Positions 42,811 to 51,092 of a stretch of 60,808 nucleotides of DNA are shown here, piece by piece (the stretch's first letter is position 1; the number at the start of each line of letters is the position of its first letter). Origin of the DNA: Anaerolineaceae bacterium UBA4890. Its GTDB lineage: Bacteria; Chloroflexota; Anaerolineae; Anaerolineales; Anaerolineaceae. The notes beneath the pieces are model-generated. The model made no database searches, had not been told where the DNA came from, and was given only the letters and a program-made list of their open reading frames with translations. The DNA lies in assembly GCA_002399085.1 (NCBI GenBank), contig DHCY01000028.1:548-61355 (forward strand). Direction: 5' to 3'. The translations under genes were made by a program, and so were the position numbers.

Positions 42811-43844
42811 TCGTCAAAAAGGCTTGCCTGGGCGTTGGCGGAGGGATGATACTCGCGTTCGAGGTGCTGATACGCCAGCGCGGTGGCAACGCGACCCTGC
42901 GCCGTGCGGTCGATAAAACCACATTGCAGCAGGTATGGTTCAACCACATCCATGATCGTATCGGGTTCTTCACTGACAGAGGCTGCGATCGTGTTCAAGC
43001 CCACCGGTCCGCCATTGTACTTATCGATAATTGCCAGCAAAACGCGTCGGTCCATTTCATCCAACCCCAGCGGATCGATGCTGAGCATGCCCAGACCTTC
43101 CTGGGCGACACTTTTTGTGATCGTGCCGGATGCGCGCACATCGGCAAAGTCGCGTACCCGCCGCAGCAGCCTCAGCGCAATTCGTGGGGTTCCGCGTGCT
43201 CTGCGTGCTATTTCCTGGATGCCCTCCTCATCAAAAGGCACTTTCAGCATGCCAGCTCCACGCCTGATAATGGCTGCCAGCGACTCCTGGTCGTAGTAGT
43301 CCATGCGGTAGACCGCACCAAAACGCGCCCGCAGCGGCGCAGAAAGCAGTGCCAGCCGAGTGGTTGCGCCAACCACGGTGAAACGGGGCAATTTGAGGCG
43401 CACAGATTTGGCTCCCGGACCTTTGCCGATGATGATATCGAGCGCGAAATCTTCCATCGCCGGATAGAGTATCTCTTCCACCAGTTTGCCCAGGCGGTGC
43501 ACTTCATCGATGAAAAGGATGTCGCCCGCGCGCAGGTTGGTGAGGATCGCAGCCAGGTCGCCCGCCCGCTCAATCGCCGGACCGGAAGTGACTTTGATGT
43601 TTACGCCCATTTCGGAGGCGAGAATATGCGCCAGTGTGGTCTTACCCAGTCCCGGAGGACCGTGAAAGAGCACATGCTCCAATGCTTCGCCACGCTGCTT
43701 GGAAGCCTGGATTTGGATGAGCAGGTTGTCTTTGACACCCTGTTGTCCGATCAGTTCGTTCAAGGTGGTCGGGCGCAGCGCTAGATCAACATTATCTTCC
43801 GATCGCCTGGCGGCCAGGATGCTGTCTTCGTCTTTGGTTACCAT
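42807..43844 (-). CDS. ruvB: Holliday junction DNA helicase RuvB
   Basis: 345 aa, AAA+ motor of branch migration. Begins in the family core LRPTTLNELIGQQGVKDNLLIQIQA. Walker A GPPGLGKTT, then SGPAIERAGDLAAILTNL, Walker B LFIDEVHRL, the sensor region VGATTRLALLSAPLRARFG and the C-terminal winged helix ending LPYL-like EPYLLQCGFIDRTAQGR. A -10 TATAAT sits 7 bases before the ATG. ruvA and ruvC are not in the window. Confidence 0.96.
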   Translation of the reverse strand: MVTKDEDSILAARRSEDNVDLALRPTTLNELIGQQGVKDNLLIQIQASKQRGEALEHVLFHGPPGLGKTTLAHILASEMGVNIKVTSGPAIERAGDLAAILTNLRAGDILFIDEVHRLGKLVEEILYPAMEDFALDIIIGKGPGAKSVRLKLPRFTVVGATTRLALLSAPLRARFGAVYRMDYYDQESLAAIIRRGAGMLKVPFDEEGIQEIARRARGTPRIALRLLRRVRDFADVRASGTITKSVAQEGLGMLSIDPLGLDEMDRRVLLAIIDKYNGGPVGLNTIAASVSEEPDTIMDVVEPYLLQCGFIDRTAQGRVATALAYQHLEREYHPSANAQASLFDE

Positions 43845-43851
43845 CGTAAAA

Positions 43852-43897
43852 ATTATACCCTCAATTGATCCACGACCGGGTGTGGATTGAGTATAAT
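43852..43897. promoter_or_regulatory. Compact divergent promoter ruvB / glycosyltransferase
   Basis: The two start codons are separated by only 60 bases (43845-43904). Each gene has a perfect TATAAT exactly 7 bases before its ATG: minus strand 43852-43857 for ruvB, plus strand 43892-43897 for the glycosyltransferase. Neither has a Shine-Dalgarno site or a clear -35. Between them is an inverted repeat ATCCAC (43868-43873), 8 bases, GTGGAT (43882-43887), a candidate operator. Confidence 0.6.
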
Positions 43898-43904
43898 AGG
43901 CGGC

Positions 43905-44882
43905 ATGAAACTTTCAATCGTCGTCCCAGTCTATAACGAAGAGAAAAACCTGCCGGAATTGTTCGACCAGGTGCTCGAGGCTTTGAAAGATGCTGATTAC
44001 AACTGGGATATCACCTTCGTGGACGACGGCAGCAAGGATGCCAGCGTTCAGGTGATGAAGGACCTTCAGGCAAAACATCCCAGCAGGGTACGAAATATAG
44101 TTTTCAGGCGCAACTACGGGCAGACCGCAGCCATCTCAGCCGGAATCGACCACAGCGATGGCGATATCGTGGTGTTGATGGATGCTGACCTGCAAAATGA
44201 CCCTGCCGACATCCCGCTGCTGTTGGAGGAGCTGGACAAAGGCTACGACGTGGTCAGCGGGTGGCGCAAGGATCGCCAGGACAACAAACTGACCCGCACG
44301 CTACCCTCCCGCCTTGCCAACCAACTGATTTCGAGCACAACCGGTGTGCACCTGCACGATTACGGCTGCACGCTTAAGGCATACAGACGGGGCGTACTGG
44401 ACAGTATCAACCTGTACGGCGAGATGCACCGCTTTATCCCGGTCTATGCCGATGATGCCGGCGCGAAAATCAGCGAAGTGGTCGTGCAGCACCACCCGCG
44501 CAAACATGGAAAAGCCAATTACGGACTGGAACGCACGCTTAAAGTTGTGCTGGACTTGATCACGGTCAAGTTTTTGATGAAGTATTCCAAGAAACCGATC
44601 TACCTGTTTGGCGGAGTCGGGTTTGGGATGATGCTGATTGGTTTCGCTTTGTTTGTATGGCTGGCTATACGCAGGATTGTCAGTGAGATTGGGGTGCTGA
44701 CTTCTCCGTGGTTCCAGATTGCAGTGATGATGTTTTTGCTGGGCTTCATCGCCATTTTGATGGGCTTGATCGCCGAATTGTTGATGCGCACCTATTTTGA
44801 ATCGCAGAAAAAGAAAACCTATACCATACGCGAAGTCGTTGAACCGCTACGCCAGGGTTTACCGGATTTAGTCGAGGGATGA
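43905..44882 (+). CDS. GtrB/DPM1-like polyprenyl-phosphate glycosyltransferase
   Basis: 325 aa from the ATG at 43905; the frame is open 6 codons upstream, across the -10 box. GT2 fold: LSIVVPVYNEEKNL, VDDGSKD, RNYGQTAAISAG, DADLQNDP with the DxD at 93-95, and DYGCTLKAYRR. Two C-terminal helices (about 235-258, 268-292) anchor it, as in GtrB and DPM synthases that load a sugar on undecaprenyl or dolichyl phosphate. Such donors feed GT-C transferases, and the next genes (convergent) encode candidates. Donor sugar unknown. Confidence 0.85.
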   Translation: MKLSIVVPVYNEEKNLPELFDQVLEALKDADYNWDITFVDDGSKDASVQVMKDLQAKHPSRVRNIVFRRNYGQTAAISAGIDHSDGDIVVLMDADLQNDPADIPLLLEELDKGYDVVSGWRKDRQDNKLTRTLPSRLANQLISSTTGVHLHDYGCTLKAYRRGVLDSINLYGEMHRFIPVYADDAGAKISEVVVQHHPRKHGKANYGLERTLKVVLDLITVKFLMKYSKKPIYLFGGVGFGMMLIGFALFVWLAIRRIVSEIGVLTSPWFQIAVMMFLLGFIAILMGLIAELLMRTYFESQKKKTYTIREVVEPLRQGLPDLVEG

Positions 44883-44952
44883 GCAAATTCCTTGCAGGGA
44901 ATGACCACCGGGCACGCCGTTTACGTTAGCCGGAACGGGCAGTGCGCGTTCC

Positions 44953-46908
44953 TTACGGGGCTTGGATTTGTTTCAGGCGTTGCATTAACTCCGGTTGATT
45001 ATTGGAAATCAACAAGTTGATCTCTCCGTCATCCCAGCTCAAGGCAAGCTGATAGTCCATCAAAACCGGCAAGGTGACATTGCGCACATAACTGTTATTT
45101 TCTTCGGCGAAACTACTCCAGCTAGCCTGAATATCGGTTTTGATCTGGTCAATGATGATGGCGCGGTAATGGTGTTCATCCAGTTTAGTGTAAAACTGCT
45201 GTAGATACTCCTTGTTATTACCCATCGCCATTTCCATGAGAAAGACTTTCTCATATTCCGGAACCATTTGAACGCCGGTTATCTCCCCCATAGTGAGCAG
45301 CTGGCGTTCTGTTACAAAGAGGATCGTACCCTTCTCCTCACCGAGGATGTCAACAGCCTGCTGGATCTGCTGCAGGGTTGTCTGTTCAGTTGGATCCTGC
45401 CTGAAATTCCAATTGCCAGATCGCATGAAGGCAAATAAGGCTGGCACAATTACCACGAACATGAGCAAAACCGCAGGCACTTTCTGAATGTCAAGCGATT
45501 GGCTACTGGCATCAGGATTATCCGGCGCCCAGTGTCCCGAAAGCAAACTGAGGGTGATGAGCAGGAAAAAGACCAGGAAAGCATCCAGGTTGTGAAGGTC
45601 TCCTCCTCCGCCAATCTTCAGGCTCACCAGCACACCACCAACCAGGAACGTCGCCAGAATGCCAAGCAAACCCAGCCAACGCAGCCAGTGCACATTCGAG
45701 CGCAGGTTTTTTCGAATGTAGACGAACGAAAGGATGATCAGCGGCAGGATCACCAACAAAATCGCTGGCAAAATGCCCATAGAGAAGGTCGTGTTGGGGA
45801 AGAGCCGAGACCAAAGCAGCTGGGAACTGAAAGCAGAGTCGAAAAAGGCTGGGTTCTCCCCTGAGATTGCCTGGTAAAACAGCTTGCTGCCAAATGCAGC
45901 TGCCACTCCCAACAGAAGCCACACTACGGGCCATTTCAGGTAGCCCAGCCAATCTTCCATGTCAATTGGTTTGTCGATCAGGTACAGCGAAATTGCCAAA
46001 AAAGCGGGCACGGGGATCCAGTTGATGCGGCTGATGCCGGCCCACAACGATGCCAGGAGCACAAAAATAAGCGTTCTCAGGGGCATTTCCTTTTGGTAAC
46101 CGATCAACACCAAAATCACGCAGATCAATAAGTGGTAATAAACCGCTCCCTGGAAGAAGAACAAAAAGCAAAACGCGCTCAGCCAGAAGACCGGCAATTT
46201 GAGACCGCTGCCGGCTTTTTTGGCAAATAACCATGAAGCCCAGGCAGTGATTCCAAGCCAGAGCAGCACCTGCCAGAGCCGGTGCAGCAAAATTGAGTTG
46301 ATGTTTAACAAGAACGGAAAAGCTTGCATCAGATAACGGCTGGGATGCAGAACCGGCAGGGGCAATCTCTGCCCATATAGTTTCTCAGAGAAAAAGAGCG
46401 ACGCATTGTAAATGCGGCTGCCTTCAGACCAACCCAACGAGAATGGCGAACTGCTGATTTCGTTAACAAAAGCACCTGTTCGGTAGAGTACGCCTGCCAA
46501 CAACACGATCGATAGGAAAACGTGATAAGGGTTTTTTTGCGGGTAAGACCTGCCCACCAGGTAACCACACAGCACAGCCCAGACCACCAGGATGATAAAG
46601 CGGGCACTGCCTGCTGCCAGGAAACCTTTAGCTATGGTGAAGAACATGATGACCAGCACTGCAGCAGTCCAGGCAGGTTGGGAGAATATTTTTCGTTCAG
46701 AAGTTGCTGCGCGGTTCTTCGGGCGTAGATCTGGCTTCGCCAAGGTTAGAAAGATGAAGAATATGGCGGAGGTAGCGAAAAGTACCAGGTTGACTATGTA
46801 CCAGACATCCCTGAAGTTGCGGTTATCAAACGCGAACCAGGCAGTGGCAAAAAGGATCGCAATCAGTCCATTGCGGAGGTAACGGGTCAGATCAAATTCA
46901 GATTCCAT
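44953..46908 (-). CDS. Large polytopic membrane protein, GT-C-like (paralogue B)
   Basis: 651 aa from the ATG at 46908, four bases after the upstream stop; the frame is open further upstream inside that gene. About a dozen hydrophobic helices fill residues 10-520. A conserved outside loop reads SPFSLGWSEGSRIYNASLFFSEKLYG, followed by LPVLHPSRYLMQAFPFLLNINSILLHRLWQ. The layout resembles GT-C glycosyltransferases, whose first loop carries acidic residues. The last 140 residues form a soluble domain (TERQLLTMGEITGVQMVPEYEKV). It is clearly homologous throughout to the protein at 47904-49850. Specific function unknown. Confidence 0.68.
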   Translation of the reverse strand: MESEFDLTRYLRNGLIAILFATAWFAFDNRNFRDVWYIVNLVLFATSAIFFIFLTLAKPDLRPKNRAATSERKIFSQPAWTAAVLVIMFFTIAKGFLAAGSARFIILVVWAVLCGYLVGRSYPQKNPYHVFLSIVLLAGVLYRTGAFVNEISSSPFSLGWSEGSRIYNASLFFSEKLYGQRLPLPVLHPSRYLMQAFPFLLNINSILLHRLWQVLLWLGITAWASWLFAKKAGSGLKLPVFWLSAFCFLFFFQGAVYYHLLICVILVLIGYQKEMPLRTLIFVLLASLWAGISRINWIPVPAFLAISLYLIDKPIDMEDWLGYLKWPVVWLLLGVAAAFGSKLFYQAISGENPAFFDSAFSSQLLWSRLFPNTTFSMGILPAILLVILPLIILSFVYIRKNLRSNVHWLRWLGLLGILATFLVGGVLVSLKIGGGGDLHNLDAFLVFFLLITLSLLSGHWAPDNPDASSQSLDIQKVPAVLLMFVVIVPALFAFMRSGNWNFRQDPTEQTTLQQIQQAVDILGEEKGTILFVTERQLLTMGEITGVQMVPEYEKVFLMEMAMGNNKEYLQQFYTKLDEHHYRAIIIDQIKTDIQASWSSFAEENNSYVRNVTLPVLMDYQLALSWDDGEINLLISNNQPELMQRLKQIQAP

Positions 46909-46912
46909 GCTA

Positions 46913-47893
46913 TTATTGCAGCTCCTTGGGAGGGTTGATTTCTTGTTCACCTTCTTCCGAAGGTCGCTTTCCTGCCAAAATATCACCGATGAAGAAAGCC
47001 CCGGGCAAACTGACCAACATCCATAAAATGCGCAAAAAGATCGCCAGCGCGATGCTGGTTCCAACACTGACCCCACCCCACACCGAGAACAAATTGGTCA
47101 CGGTCACTTCCTGCAAGCCCAGTCCGTTTATCGAGATCGGGAGCAGGGTAATGAAGTAGGTGATGCTCCAGATTCCGGCAATGGACAGGACAGGAAGATC
47201 TTCGCCCATGGCATTGACAAACAACTTGATGATCAGGTAGATGCATGCCTGGTGAATCAGGGTGAAGCCCAACGCCTGCAGGAGGCTGATTGGCTGCTTC
47301 AGCCATTTCTTCAGGCTTTGAATAGTCTTTTCGATGTTTCTGCTCAGCCACTCCCGGAACCTGGCAAAAGCCCCCGTGCCAACAGCCAGTCCCACGGTTG
47401 TGTCAGGAGAAGTATCGTGAAAAAAGGGCATAAACTTAAGCGCAAAGGGCAGCGCCAAAACCATACCGGTCATTCCAACCAGACGGTCAACCACCAGGGA
47501 TGCGGCTGCCAGGGAGGCATACATGCCAAGGCGGATCGCCCCTGCCAGGCGAAAAAAATCTCCGCCAATGGTGGTTGGCAAAATGTTTGATGAAAACAAA
47601 CCAGCGAAGGTCAATTTGAGGCTGTCTTTAGGATCGATAGGTTCGTCGCTTGCATGCAGAAGGCTGTGCCAGCGCCCCCAGGTTGAAAAGCGCGAAACCA
47701 ACGCGAGCAATAGAAAAATTACAAAATACCACCAGGGTATTTGCCCAAAGCTTTCCAACGCTTCTTTCCAGCCGGCTTTGGATATCAGGTAGATCATGAT
47801 TCCAAGAGAAAGGATCGTTCCCAACCAGCGGATGATCGTTAGAATTGGCTTTTCTTTTTTGGAAGCTATTGTTTTGTCCACAGCGTTCATCAT
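46913..47893 (-). CDS. YbhN/lysylphosphatidylglycerol-synthase-TM-type membrane protein
   Basis: 326 aa from the ATG at 47893. About eight helices. The core matches the UPF0104/LPG synthase TM family: GQIPWWYFVIFLLLALVSRFSTWGRWHSLLH, FAGLFSSNILPTTIGGDFFRLAGAIRLG, VDRLVGMTG, and ITLLPISINGLGLQEVTVTNLF with the conserved PISxxGLGxxE. Family members include the flippase part of MprF and proteins of unknown transport role. It sits between two paralogous GT-C-like genes with 4- and 10-base gaps, so it very likely works with them. Confidence 0.8.
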   Translation of the reverse strand: MMNAVDKTIASKKEKPILTIIRWLGTILSLGIMIYLISKAGWKEALESFGQIPWWYFVIFLLLALVSRFSTWGRWHSLLHASDEPIDPKDSLKLTFAGLFSSNILPTTIGGDFFRLAGAIRLGMYASLAAASLVVDRLVGMTGMVLALPFALKFMPFFHDTSPDTTVGLAVGTGAFARFREWLSRNIEKTIQSLKKWLKQPISLLQALGFTLIHQACIYLIIKLFVNAMGEDLPVLSIAGIWSITYFITLLPISINGLGLQEVTVTNLFSVWGGVSVGTSIALAIFLRILWMLVSLPGAFFIGDILAGKRPSEEGEQEINPPKELQ

Positions 47894-47903
47894 ACCCTGA
47901 TTA

Positions 47904-49850
47904 TCAAGGATTTTTCTGCAGGATTTGAGGAACGCCATCTGTCCCAATTGGCACCAGCAGCACCACTGCTCCGTTATTCCAGCTCATGATTGGCTTGTAT
48001 TCCTCCAAAGTCGGAATGACTACTTTTTTCACATAGCTGTTGTTTTCTTCTGCAAAAGCAGCCTTTGAATCCTGGATGGTCGTATTGACGGTATCCAGGA
48101 AAATCGCCTTGAAGTTGTGTTCGTAGAGTAACTGATAGTAACGCTCCAGATAGTCCCAATTGTCAGCCATCGCCATCTCCATGATCATCACTTTCTCATA
48201 TTCAGGGACGACACTGACGCCATTAATTGCGCCGATGGTCAGCAGCTGCCTCTCGGTGATGAACAGCACCTCACCGGGTATATCGTCCATTTTATCCAGC
48301 ATTTGCTGCATCTGGACGACCTCAGCTTCAGCGATTGCTGTATTCTGGATTGGGCTGGCGGACGCTTCAATAAATGTATAAAAAACCGGTGTGAGCACGA
48401 CCAATAAAAGCAAGCCAGTTACTCTATTTACCTGTAGCGGGGCAATTTCTTCAGCACCGAGCTCTGGGGCCAATCTCCCGGAAAGGACCCCGAGAAGGAT
48501 GGCTATATAAAAAACAAGAAACGCATCCAGGTTGTGCAAGTTTGAGCCTCCGCCGATTTTTGCGCTGACCACAATACCACCGACAAAGAAAGCGAGCAGG
48601 ATTCCAACCAGCCCTGCCCAGCGCAGCCAATGCACTGATTTTTTATAACTGTTCTTGACGAATAAAATGGTCAGGATCAAAAGCGGCAGGCAGACCAGGG
48701 TGATACCAAGCAAAATGCCAGGCGGGTAGGTGGCATTCGGGAACATGCGATTCCAGAGTAAGGGGGAAGAAAAGGCTGAATCGAAGATATCCGGGTTTTC
48801 TCCAGAAATGTATCGATAGGCATTTTTGGCTGCAAAAGCAACAACAACACCGATAACAGTCCAGACCACAGTCATCTTCAGGTAATTCAACCAGTTTTTA
48901 CCATCGAAAGGCTCGTCGAACAGGTAAAGGCTCACCGCCAATAAACCAGGAAGCGGGATCCAGTTCACCCGGCTCAGCCCTGCCCAAACGGAAGCCACGA
49001 GCACAAAGATCAGTGTTCTGAGTGGATTATCCTTATTGTATCCCAGTAAAACAATGATCACGCTGACGAACAGGCTGTAATAAATTGGTCCCTGGAAGAA
49101 AAACAGGAAAATAAAAGCACTGAGCCAAAAAGAACCAAGGGCTAATTTTTTGCCAAACTTCTTCGCGACCAGCCATGCCCCGGCAGCGTTTAGTCCGAAC
49201 CACAGGACGACCTGCCAGAGCCGGTGAATGAGTATCGATCTGATGCCAAACAGAAATGGCAATGATTGAATCAGGTAGCGGCTGGGGTCAAGCACGGGCA
49301 GTGGCAATTTCTGACCATAAATGCTTTGAGAATGGAAAAGTGAGGCGAAGTAAACCTGGCTGCCCTCTGACCAGCTCAACGAGAACGGTGTACTCTGAAT
49401 CGTTGTCAGGTAGGGGATGATCCGATAAGTCAACCCGCCGGTCAATAGGACAGCAAACATTACATTGTGAGGTTCAAGATCGATTTTCGTCAGAGCGCAA
49501 AACAGTCCCAGTAACCCGGCAAGAGCAGCCAGCAAAAAAAGCCTCAGCTCGATTGAACTTAACAATCCGTCTGGAGAATAATAAAAAAGGACGATTAATA
49601 AAACCACAGCCAGGAGTGACAGGATAAAAAACGGGGCTTTTGGCAATTTGATGCGCGGTTGAAAATTTAACGCTTTCTTACCTGTCCGAAAGCAAATGAA
49701 AAGTACCGTGCTGACAAGCGTAACGACAAGTATGAGGATAAACAACCTGCCGCGCTTGTCCGGGTGCCTGAGAAGGAAAAACAAACCCGTCAAAGAGAAC
49801 AAGGCAAACATATCGCGTAAGAAAACGGATGTATTTGTGGTTCTTTCCAA
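47904..49850 (-). CDS. Large polytopic membrane protein, GT-C-like (paralogue A)
   Basis: 648 aa from a TTG at 49850, with GGAGGAATAG at good spacing. About a dozen helices. Shared features with the protein at 44953-46908 run the full length: SPFSLSWSEGSQVYFASLF, YGQKLPLPVLDPSRYLIQSLPFL, HRLWQVVLWFG, SAKIGGGSNLHNLDAFLVF and a C-terminal soluble domain with ITERQLLTIGAINGVSVVPEYEKVMIMEMAM. It is the first gene of a three-gene minus-strand operon. A polyprenyl-phosphate-sugar-dependent transferase acting on surface lipid or glycan is the best guess. Confidence 0.68.
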   Translation of the reverse strand: MERTTNTSVFLRDMFALFSLTGLFFLLRHPDKRGRLFILILVVTLVSTVLFICFRTGKKALNFQPRIKLPKAPFFILSLLAVVLLIVLFYYSPDGLLSSIELRLFLLAALAGLLGLFCALTKIDLEPHNVMFAVLLTGGLTYRIIPYLTTIQSTPFSLSWSEGSQVYFASLFHSQSIYGQKLPLPVLDPSRYLIQSLPFLFGIRSILIHRLWQVVLWFGLNAAGAWLVAKKFGKKLALGSFWLSAFIFLFFFQGPIYYSLFVSVIIVLLGYNKDNPLRTLIFVLVASVWAGLSRVNWIPLPGLLAVSLYLFDEPFDGKNWLNYLKMTVVWTVIGVVVAFAAKNAYRYISGENPDIFDSAFSSPLLWNRMFPNATYPPGILLGITLVCLPLLILTILFVKNSYKKSVHWLRWAGLVGILLAFFVGGIVVSAKIGGGSNLHNLDAFLVFYIAILLGVLSGRLAPELGAEEIAPLQVNRVTGLLLLVVLTPVFYTFIEASASPIQNTAIAEAEVVQMQQMLDKMDDIPGEVLFITERQLLTIGAINGVSVVPEYEKVMIMEMAMADNWDYLERYYQLLYEHNFKAIFLDTVNTTIQDSKAAFAEENNSYVKKVVIPTLEEYKPIMSWNNGAVVLLVPIGTDGVPQILQKNP

Positions 49851-49940
49851 AACTATTCCTCCAAAACGCAGTCTCTGTGATCCGATAAATGTGATTTTTC
49901 CTTCTCAACAATGTGTCACAGTAAAAATTAATTCAGGAAA

Positions 49941-49970
49941 CTGGTTTATTATAATCACTAATGAAACCAG
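49941..49970. promoter_or_regulatory. Inverted repeat flanking a -10 element
   Basis: CTGGTTT (49941-49947) and AAACCAG (49964-49970) are perfect inverted arms. TATAAT (49950-49955) lies between them. This is 20 bases before the flavin reductase gene and could be a repressor site. Confidence 0.45.
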
Positions 49971-49989
49971 CCAATGACGGAGACGACCG

Positions 49990-50520
49990 ATGAACAGAAC
50001 AGAAATCAATCCTTATGACCTTTTACTCAAACCCCACCACCTCTTTGACCGGCAGACCTTGCTGCTGGCTGCGGGCGATTTTTCTGCCGGGGATTTTAAC
50101 GAAATGACTATCGGTTGGGGCAGCATTGGTACAATGTGGAACCGACCCTTCGTACAAGTTGTTGTGCGACCCACACGCTTCACTTTTGCCTATATGGAAG
50201 ATTATGACGATTTCACGGTCAGCGCCTTCCCGCGCGAGTATAAAAGAGCGCTTGCTTTCCTGGGCACTCGCTCTGGCAGAGATGGTAACAAGCTGGATCA
50301 AACCAATCTGACTGCCATTGCGTCACAAAAAGTGCGATCGCCCGGCTTTGAAGAGGCGGAATTGATCATCGAGTGCCGCACGATTTACAGCTCCGATTTT
50401 GACCCAACCTGCTTCCTCGACCCGACCATCGATTCAAATTACCCCGGCAAAGATTACCACCGCATTTATTATGGGCAAATATTGGCAATTTGGGGGACTG
50501 AGAAATTTAGCAGCTGTTAA
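49990..50520 (+). CDS. Flavin reductase-like FMN-binding protein
   Basis: 176 aa, cytosolic. The split-barrel flavin-binding pattern is visible: LLLAAGDFSAGDFNEMTIGWGSIGTMWNRPFVQVVVRPTRFTFAYME and FTVSAFPREYKRALAFLGTRSGRDGNK. The C-terminal part ends with YHRIYYGQILAIW. Enzymes of this type use FMN with NAD(P)H or act as pyridoxamine-oxidase-like proteins; substrate unknown. It has its own -10 box inside an inverted repeat and diverges from the envelope operon. Confidence 0.82.
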   Translation: MNRTEINPYDLLLKPHHLFDRQTLLLAAGDFSAGDFNEMTIGWGSIGTMWNRPFVQVVVRPTRFTFAYMEDYDDFTVSAFPREYKRALAFLGTRSGRDGNKLDQTNLTAIASQKVRSPGFEEAELIIECRTIYSSDFDPTCFLDPTIDSNYPGKDYHRIYYGQILAIWGTEKFSSC

Positions 50521-50653
50521 AAGAAAGGCTCATATGGAGGGGGCTGGTCTCCTTACTGATCGGCGCAAGGTGACAGCAGACTCTTAGGCAGGCAATGTTC
50601 GCGCCAAAACCCTGTAACCTGCAAAAAGCCTGCTCAGAATCTCTTTCTCACGT

Positions 50654-50659
50654 TATAAT
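50654..50659 (+). promoter_or_regulatory. -10 element upstream of the B12 subunit gene
   Basis: TATAAT, 22 bases before the ATG at 50682, with GGAGAG in between as SD. A -35 is not clear. Confidence 0.5.
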
Positions 50660-50681
50660 CCAAATCAGAACTGGAGAGAAA

Positions 50682-51092
50682 ATGACCGAGAAACAAATTC
50701 GTGTACTCATTGCCAAACCCGGACTGGACGGGCACGACCGGGGTGCCAAGGTTATCGCCCGCGCGCTGCGCGATGACGGAATGGAAGTCATCTACACCGG
50801 TCTGCGCCAAACGCCTGACATGATCAGCGAAGCTGCCCTGCAGGAAGATGTTGACGTAATCGGGCTTTCCATCCTTTCAGGTGCGCACAACGCCCTGATC
50901 CCCCAAATTATCAAAAAACTCAAAGAAAACGGGCAGGACAACGTGCTCGTATTCCTGGGAGGAATCATTCCCGAAGATGATATCCAGAGCATGCTCGATG
51001 CCGGCATTTACAAGGTATACGGTCCGGGCACAGACACCCGCCAGGTCTGCAAGGACATTCGCGAAGCAATCAGCGTCAAACAGGCGGAATAA
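50682..51092 (+). CDS. Methylmalonyl-CoA mutase small (cobalamin-binding) subunit
   Basis: 136 aa from the ATG at 50682 (GGAGAG before it). A stand-alone B12-binding domain: KPGLDGHDRGAKVIARALRD holds the DxHxxG motif with the axial His, then VIGLSILSGAHNALIP (SxL) and VFLGGIIPEDD (GG). Such subunits pair with a separate catalytic chain in two-subunit mutases. That chain is not in the window, so it must be encoded elsewhere. The next gene is meaB, overlapping by one base. Confidence 0.88.
   Translation: MTEKQIRVLIAKPGLDGHDRGAKVIARALRDDGMEVIYTGLRQTPDMISEAALQEDVDVIGLSILSGAHNALIPQIIKKLKENGQDNVLVFLGGIIPEDDIQSMLDAGIYKVYGPGTDTRQVCKDIREAISVKQAE

Noticed and set aside
42846..43784. 312-codon plus-strand frame
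   Set aside because: Antisense to ruvB, which has complete AAA+ motifs.
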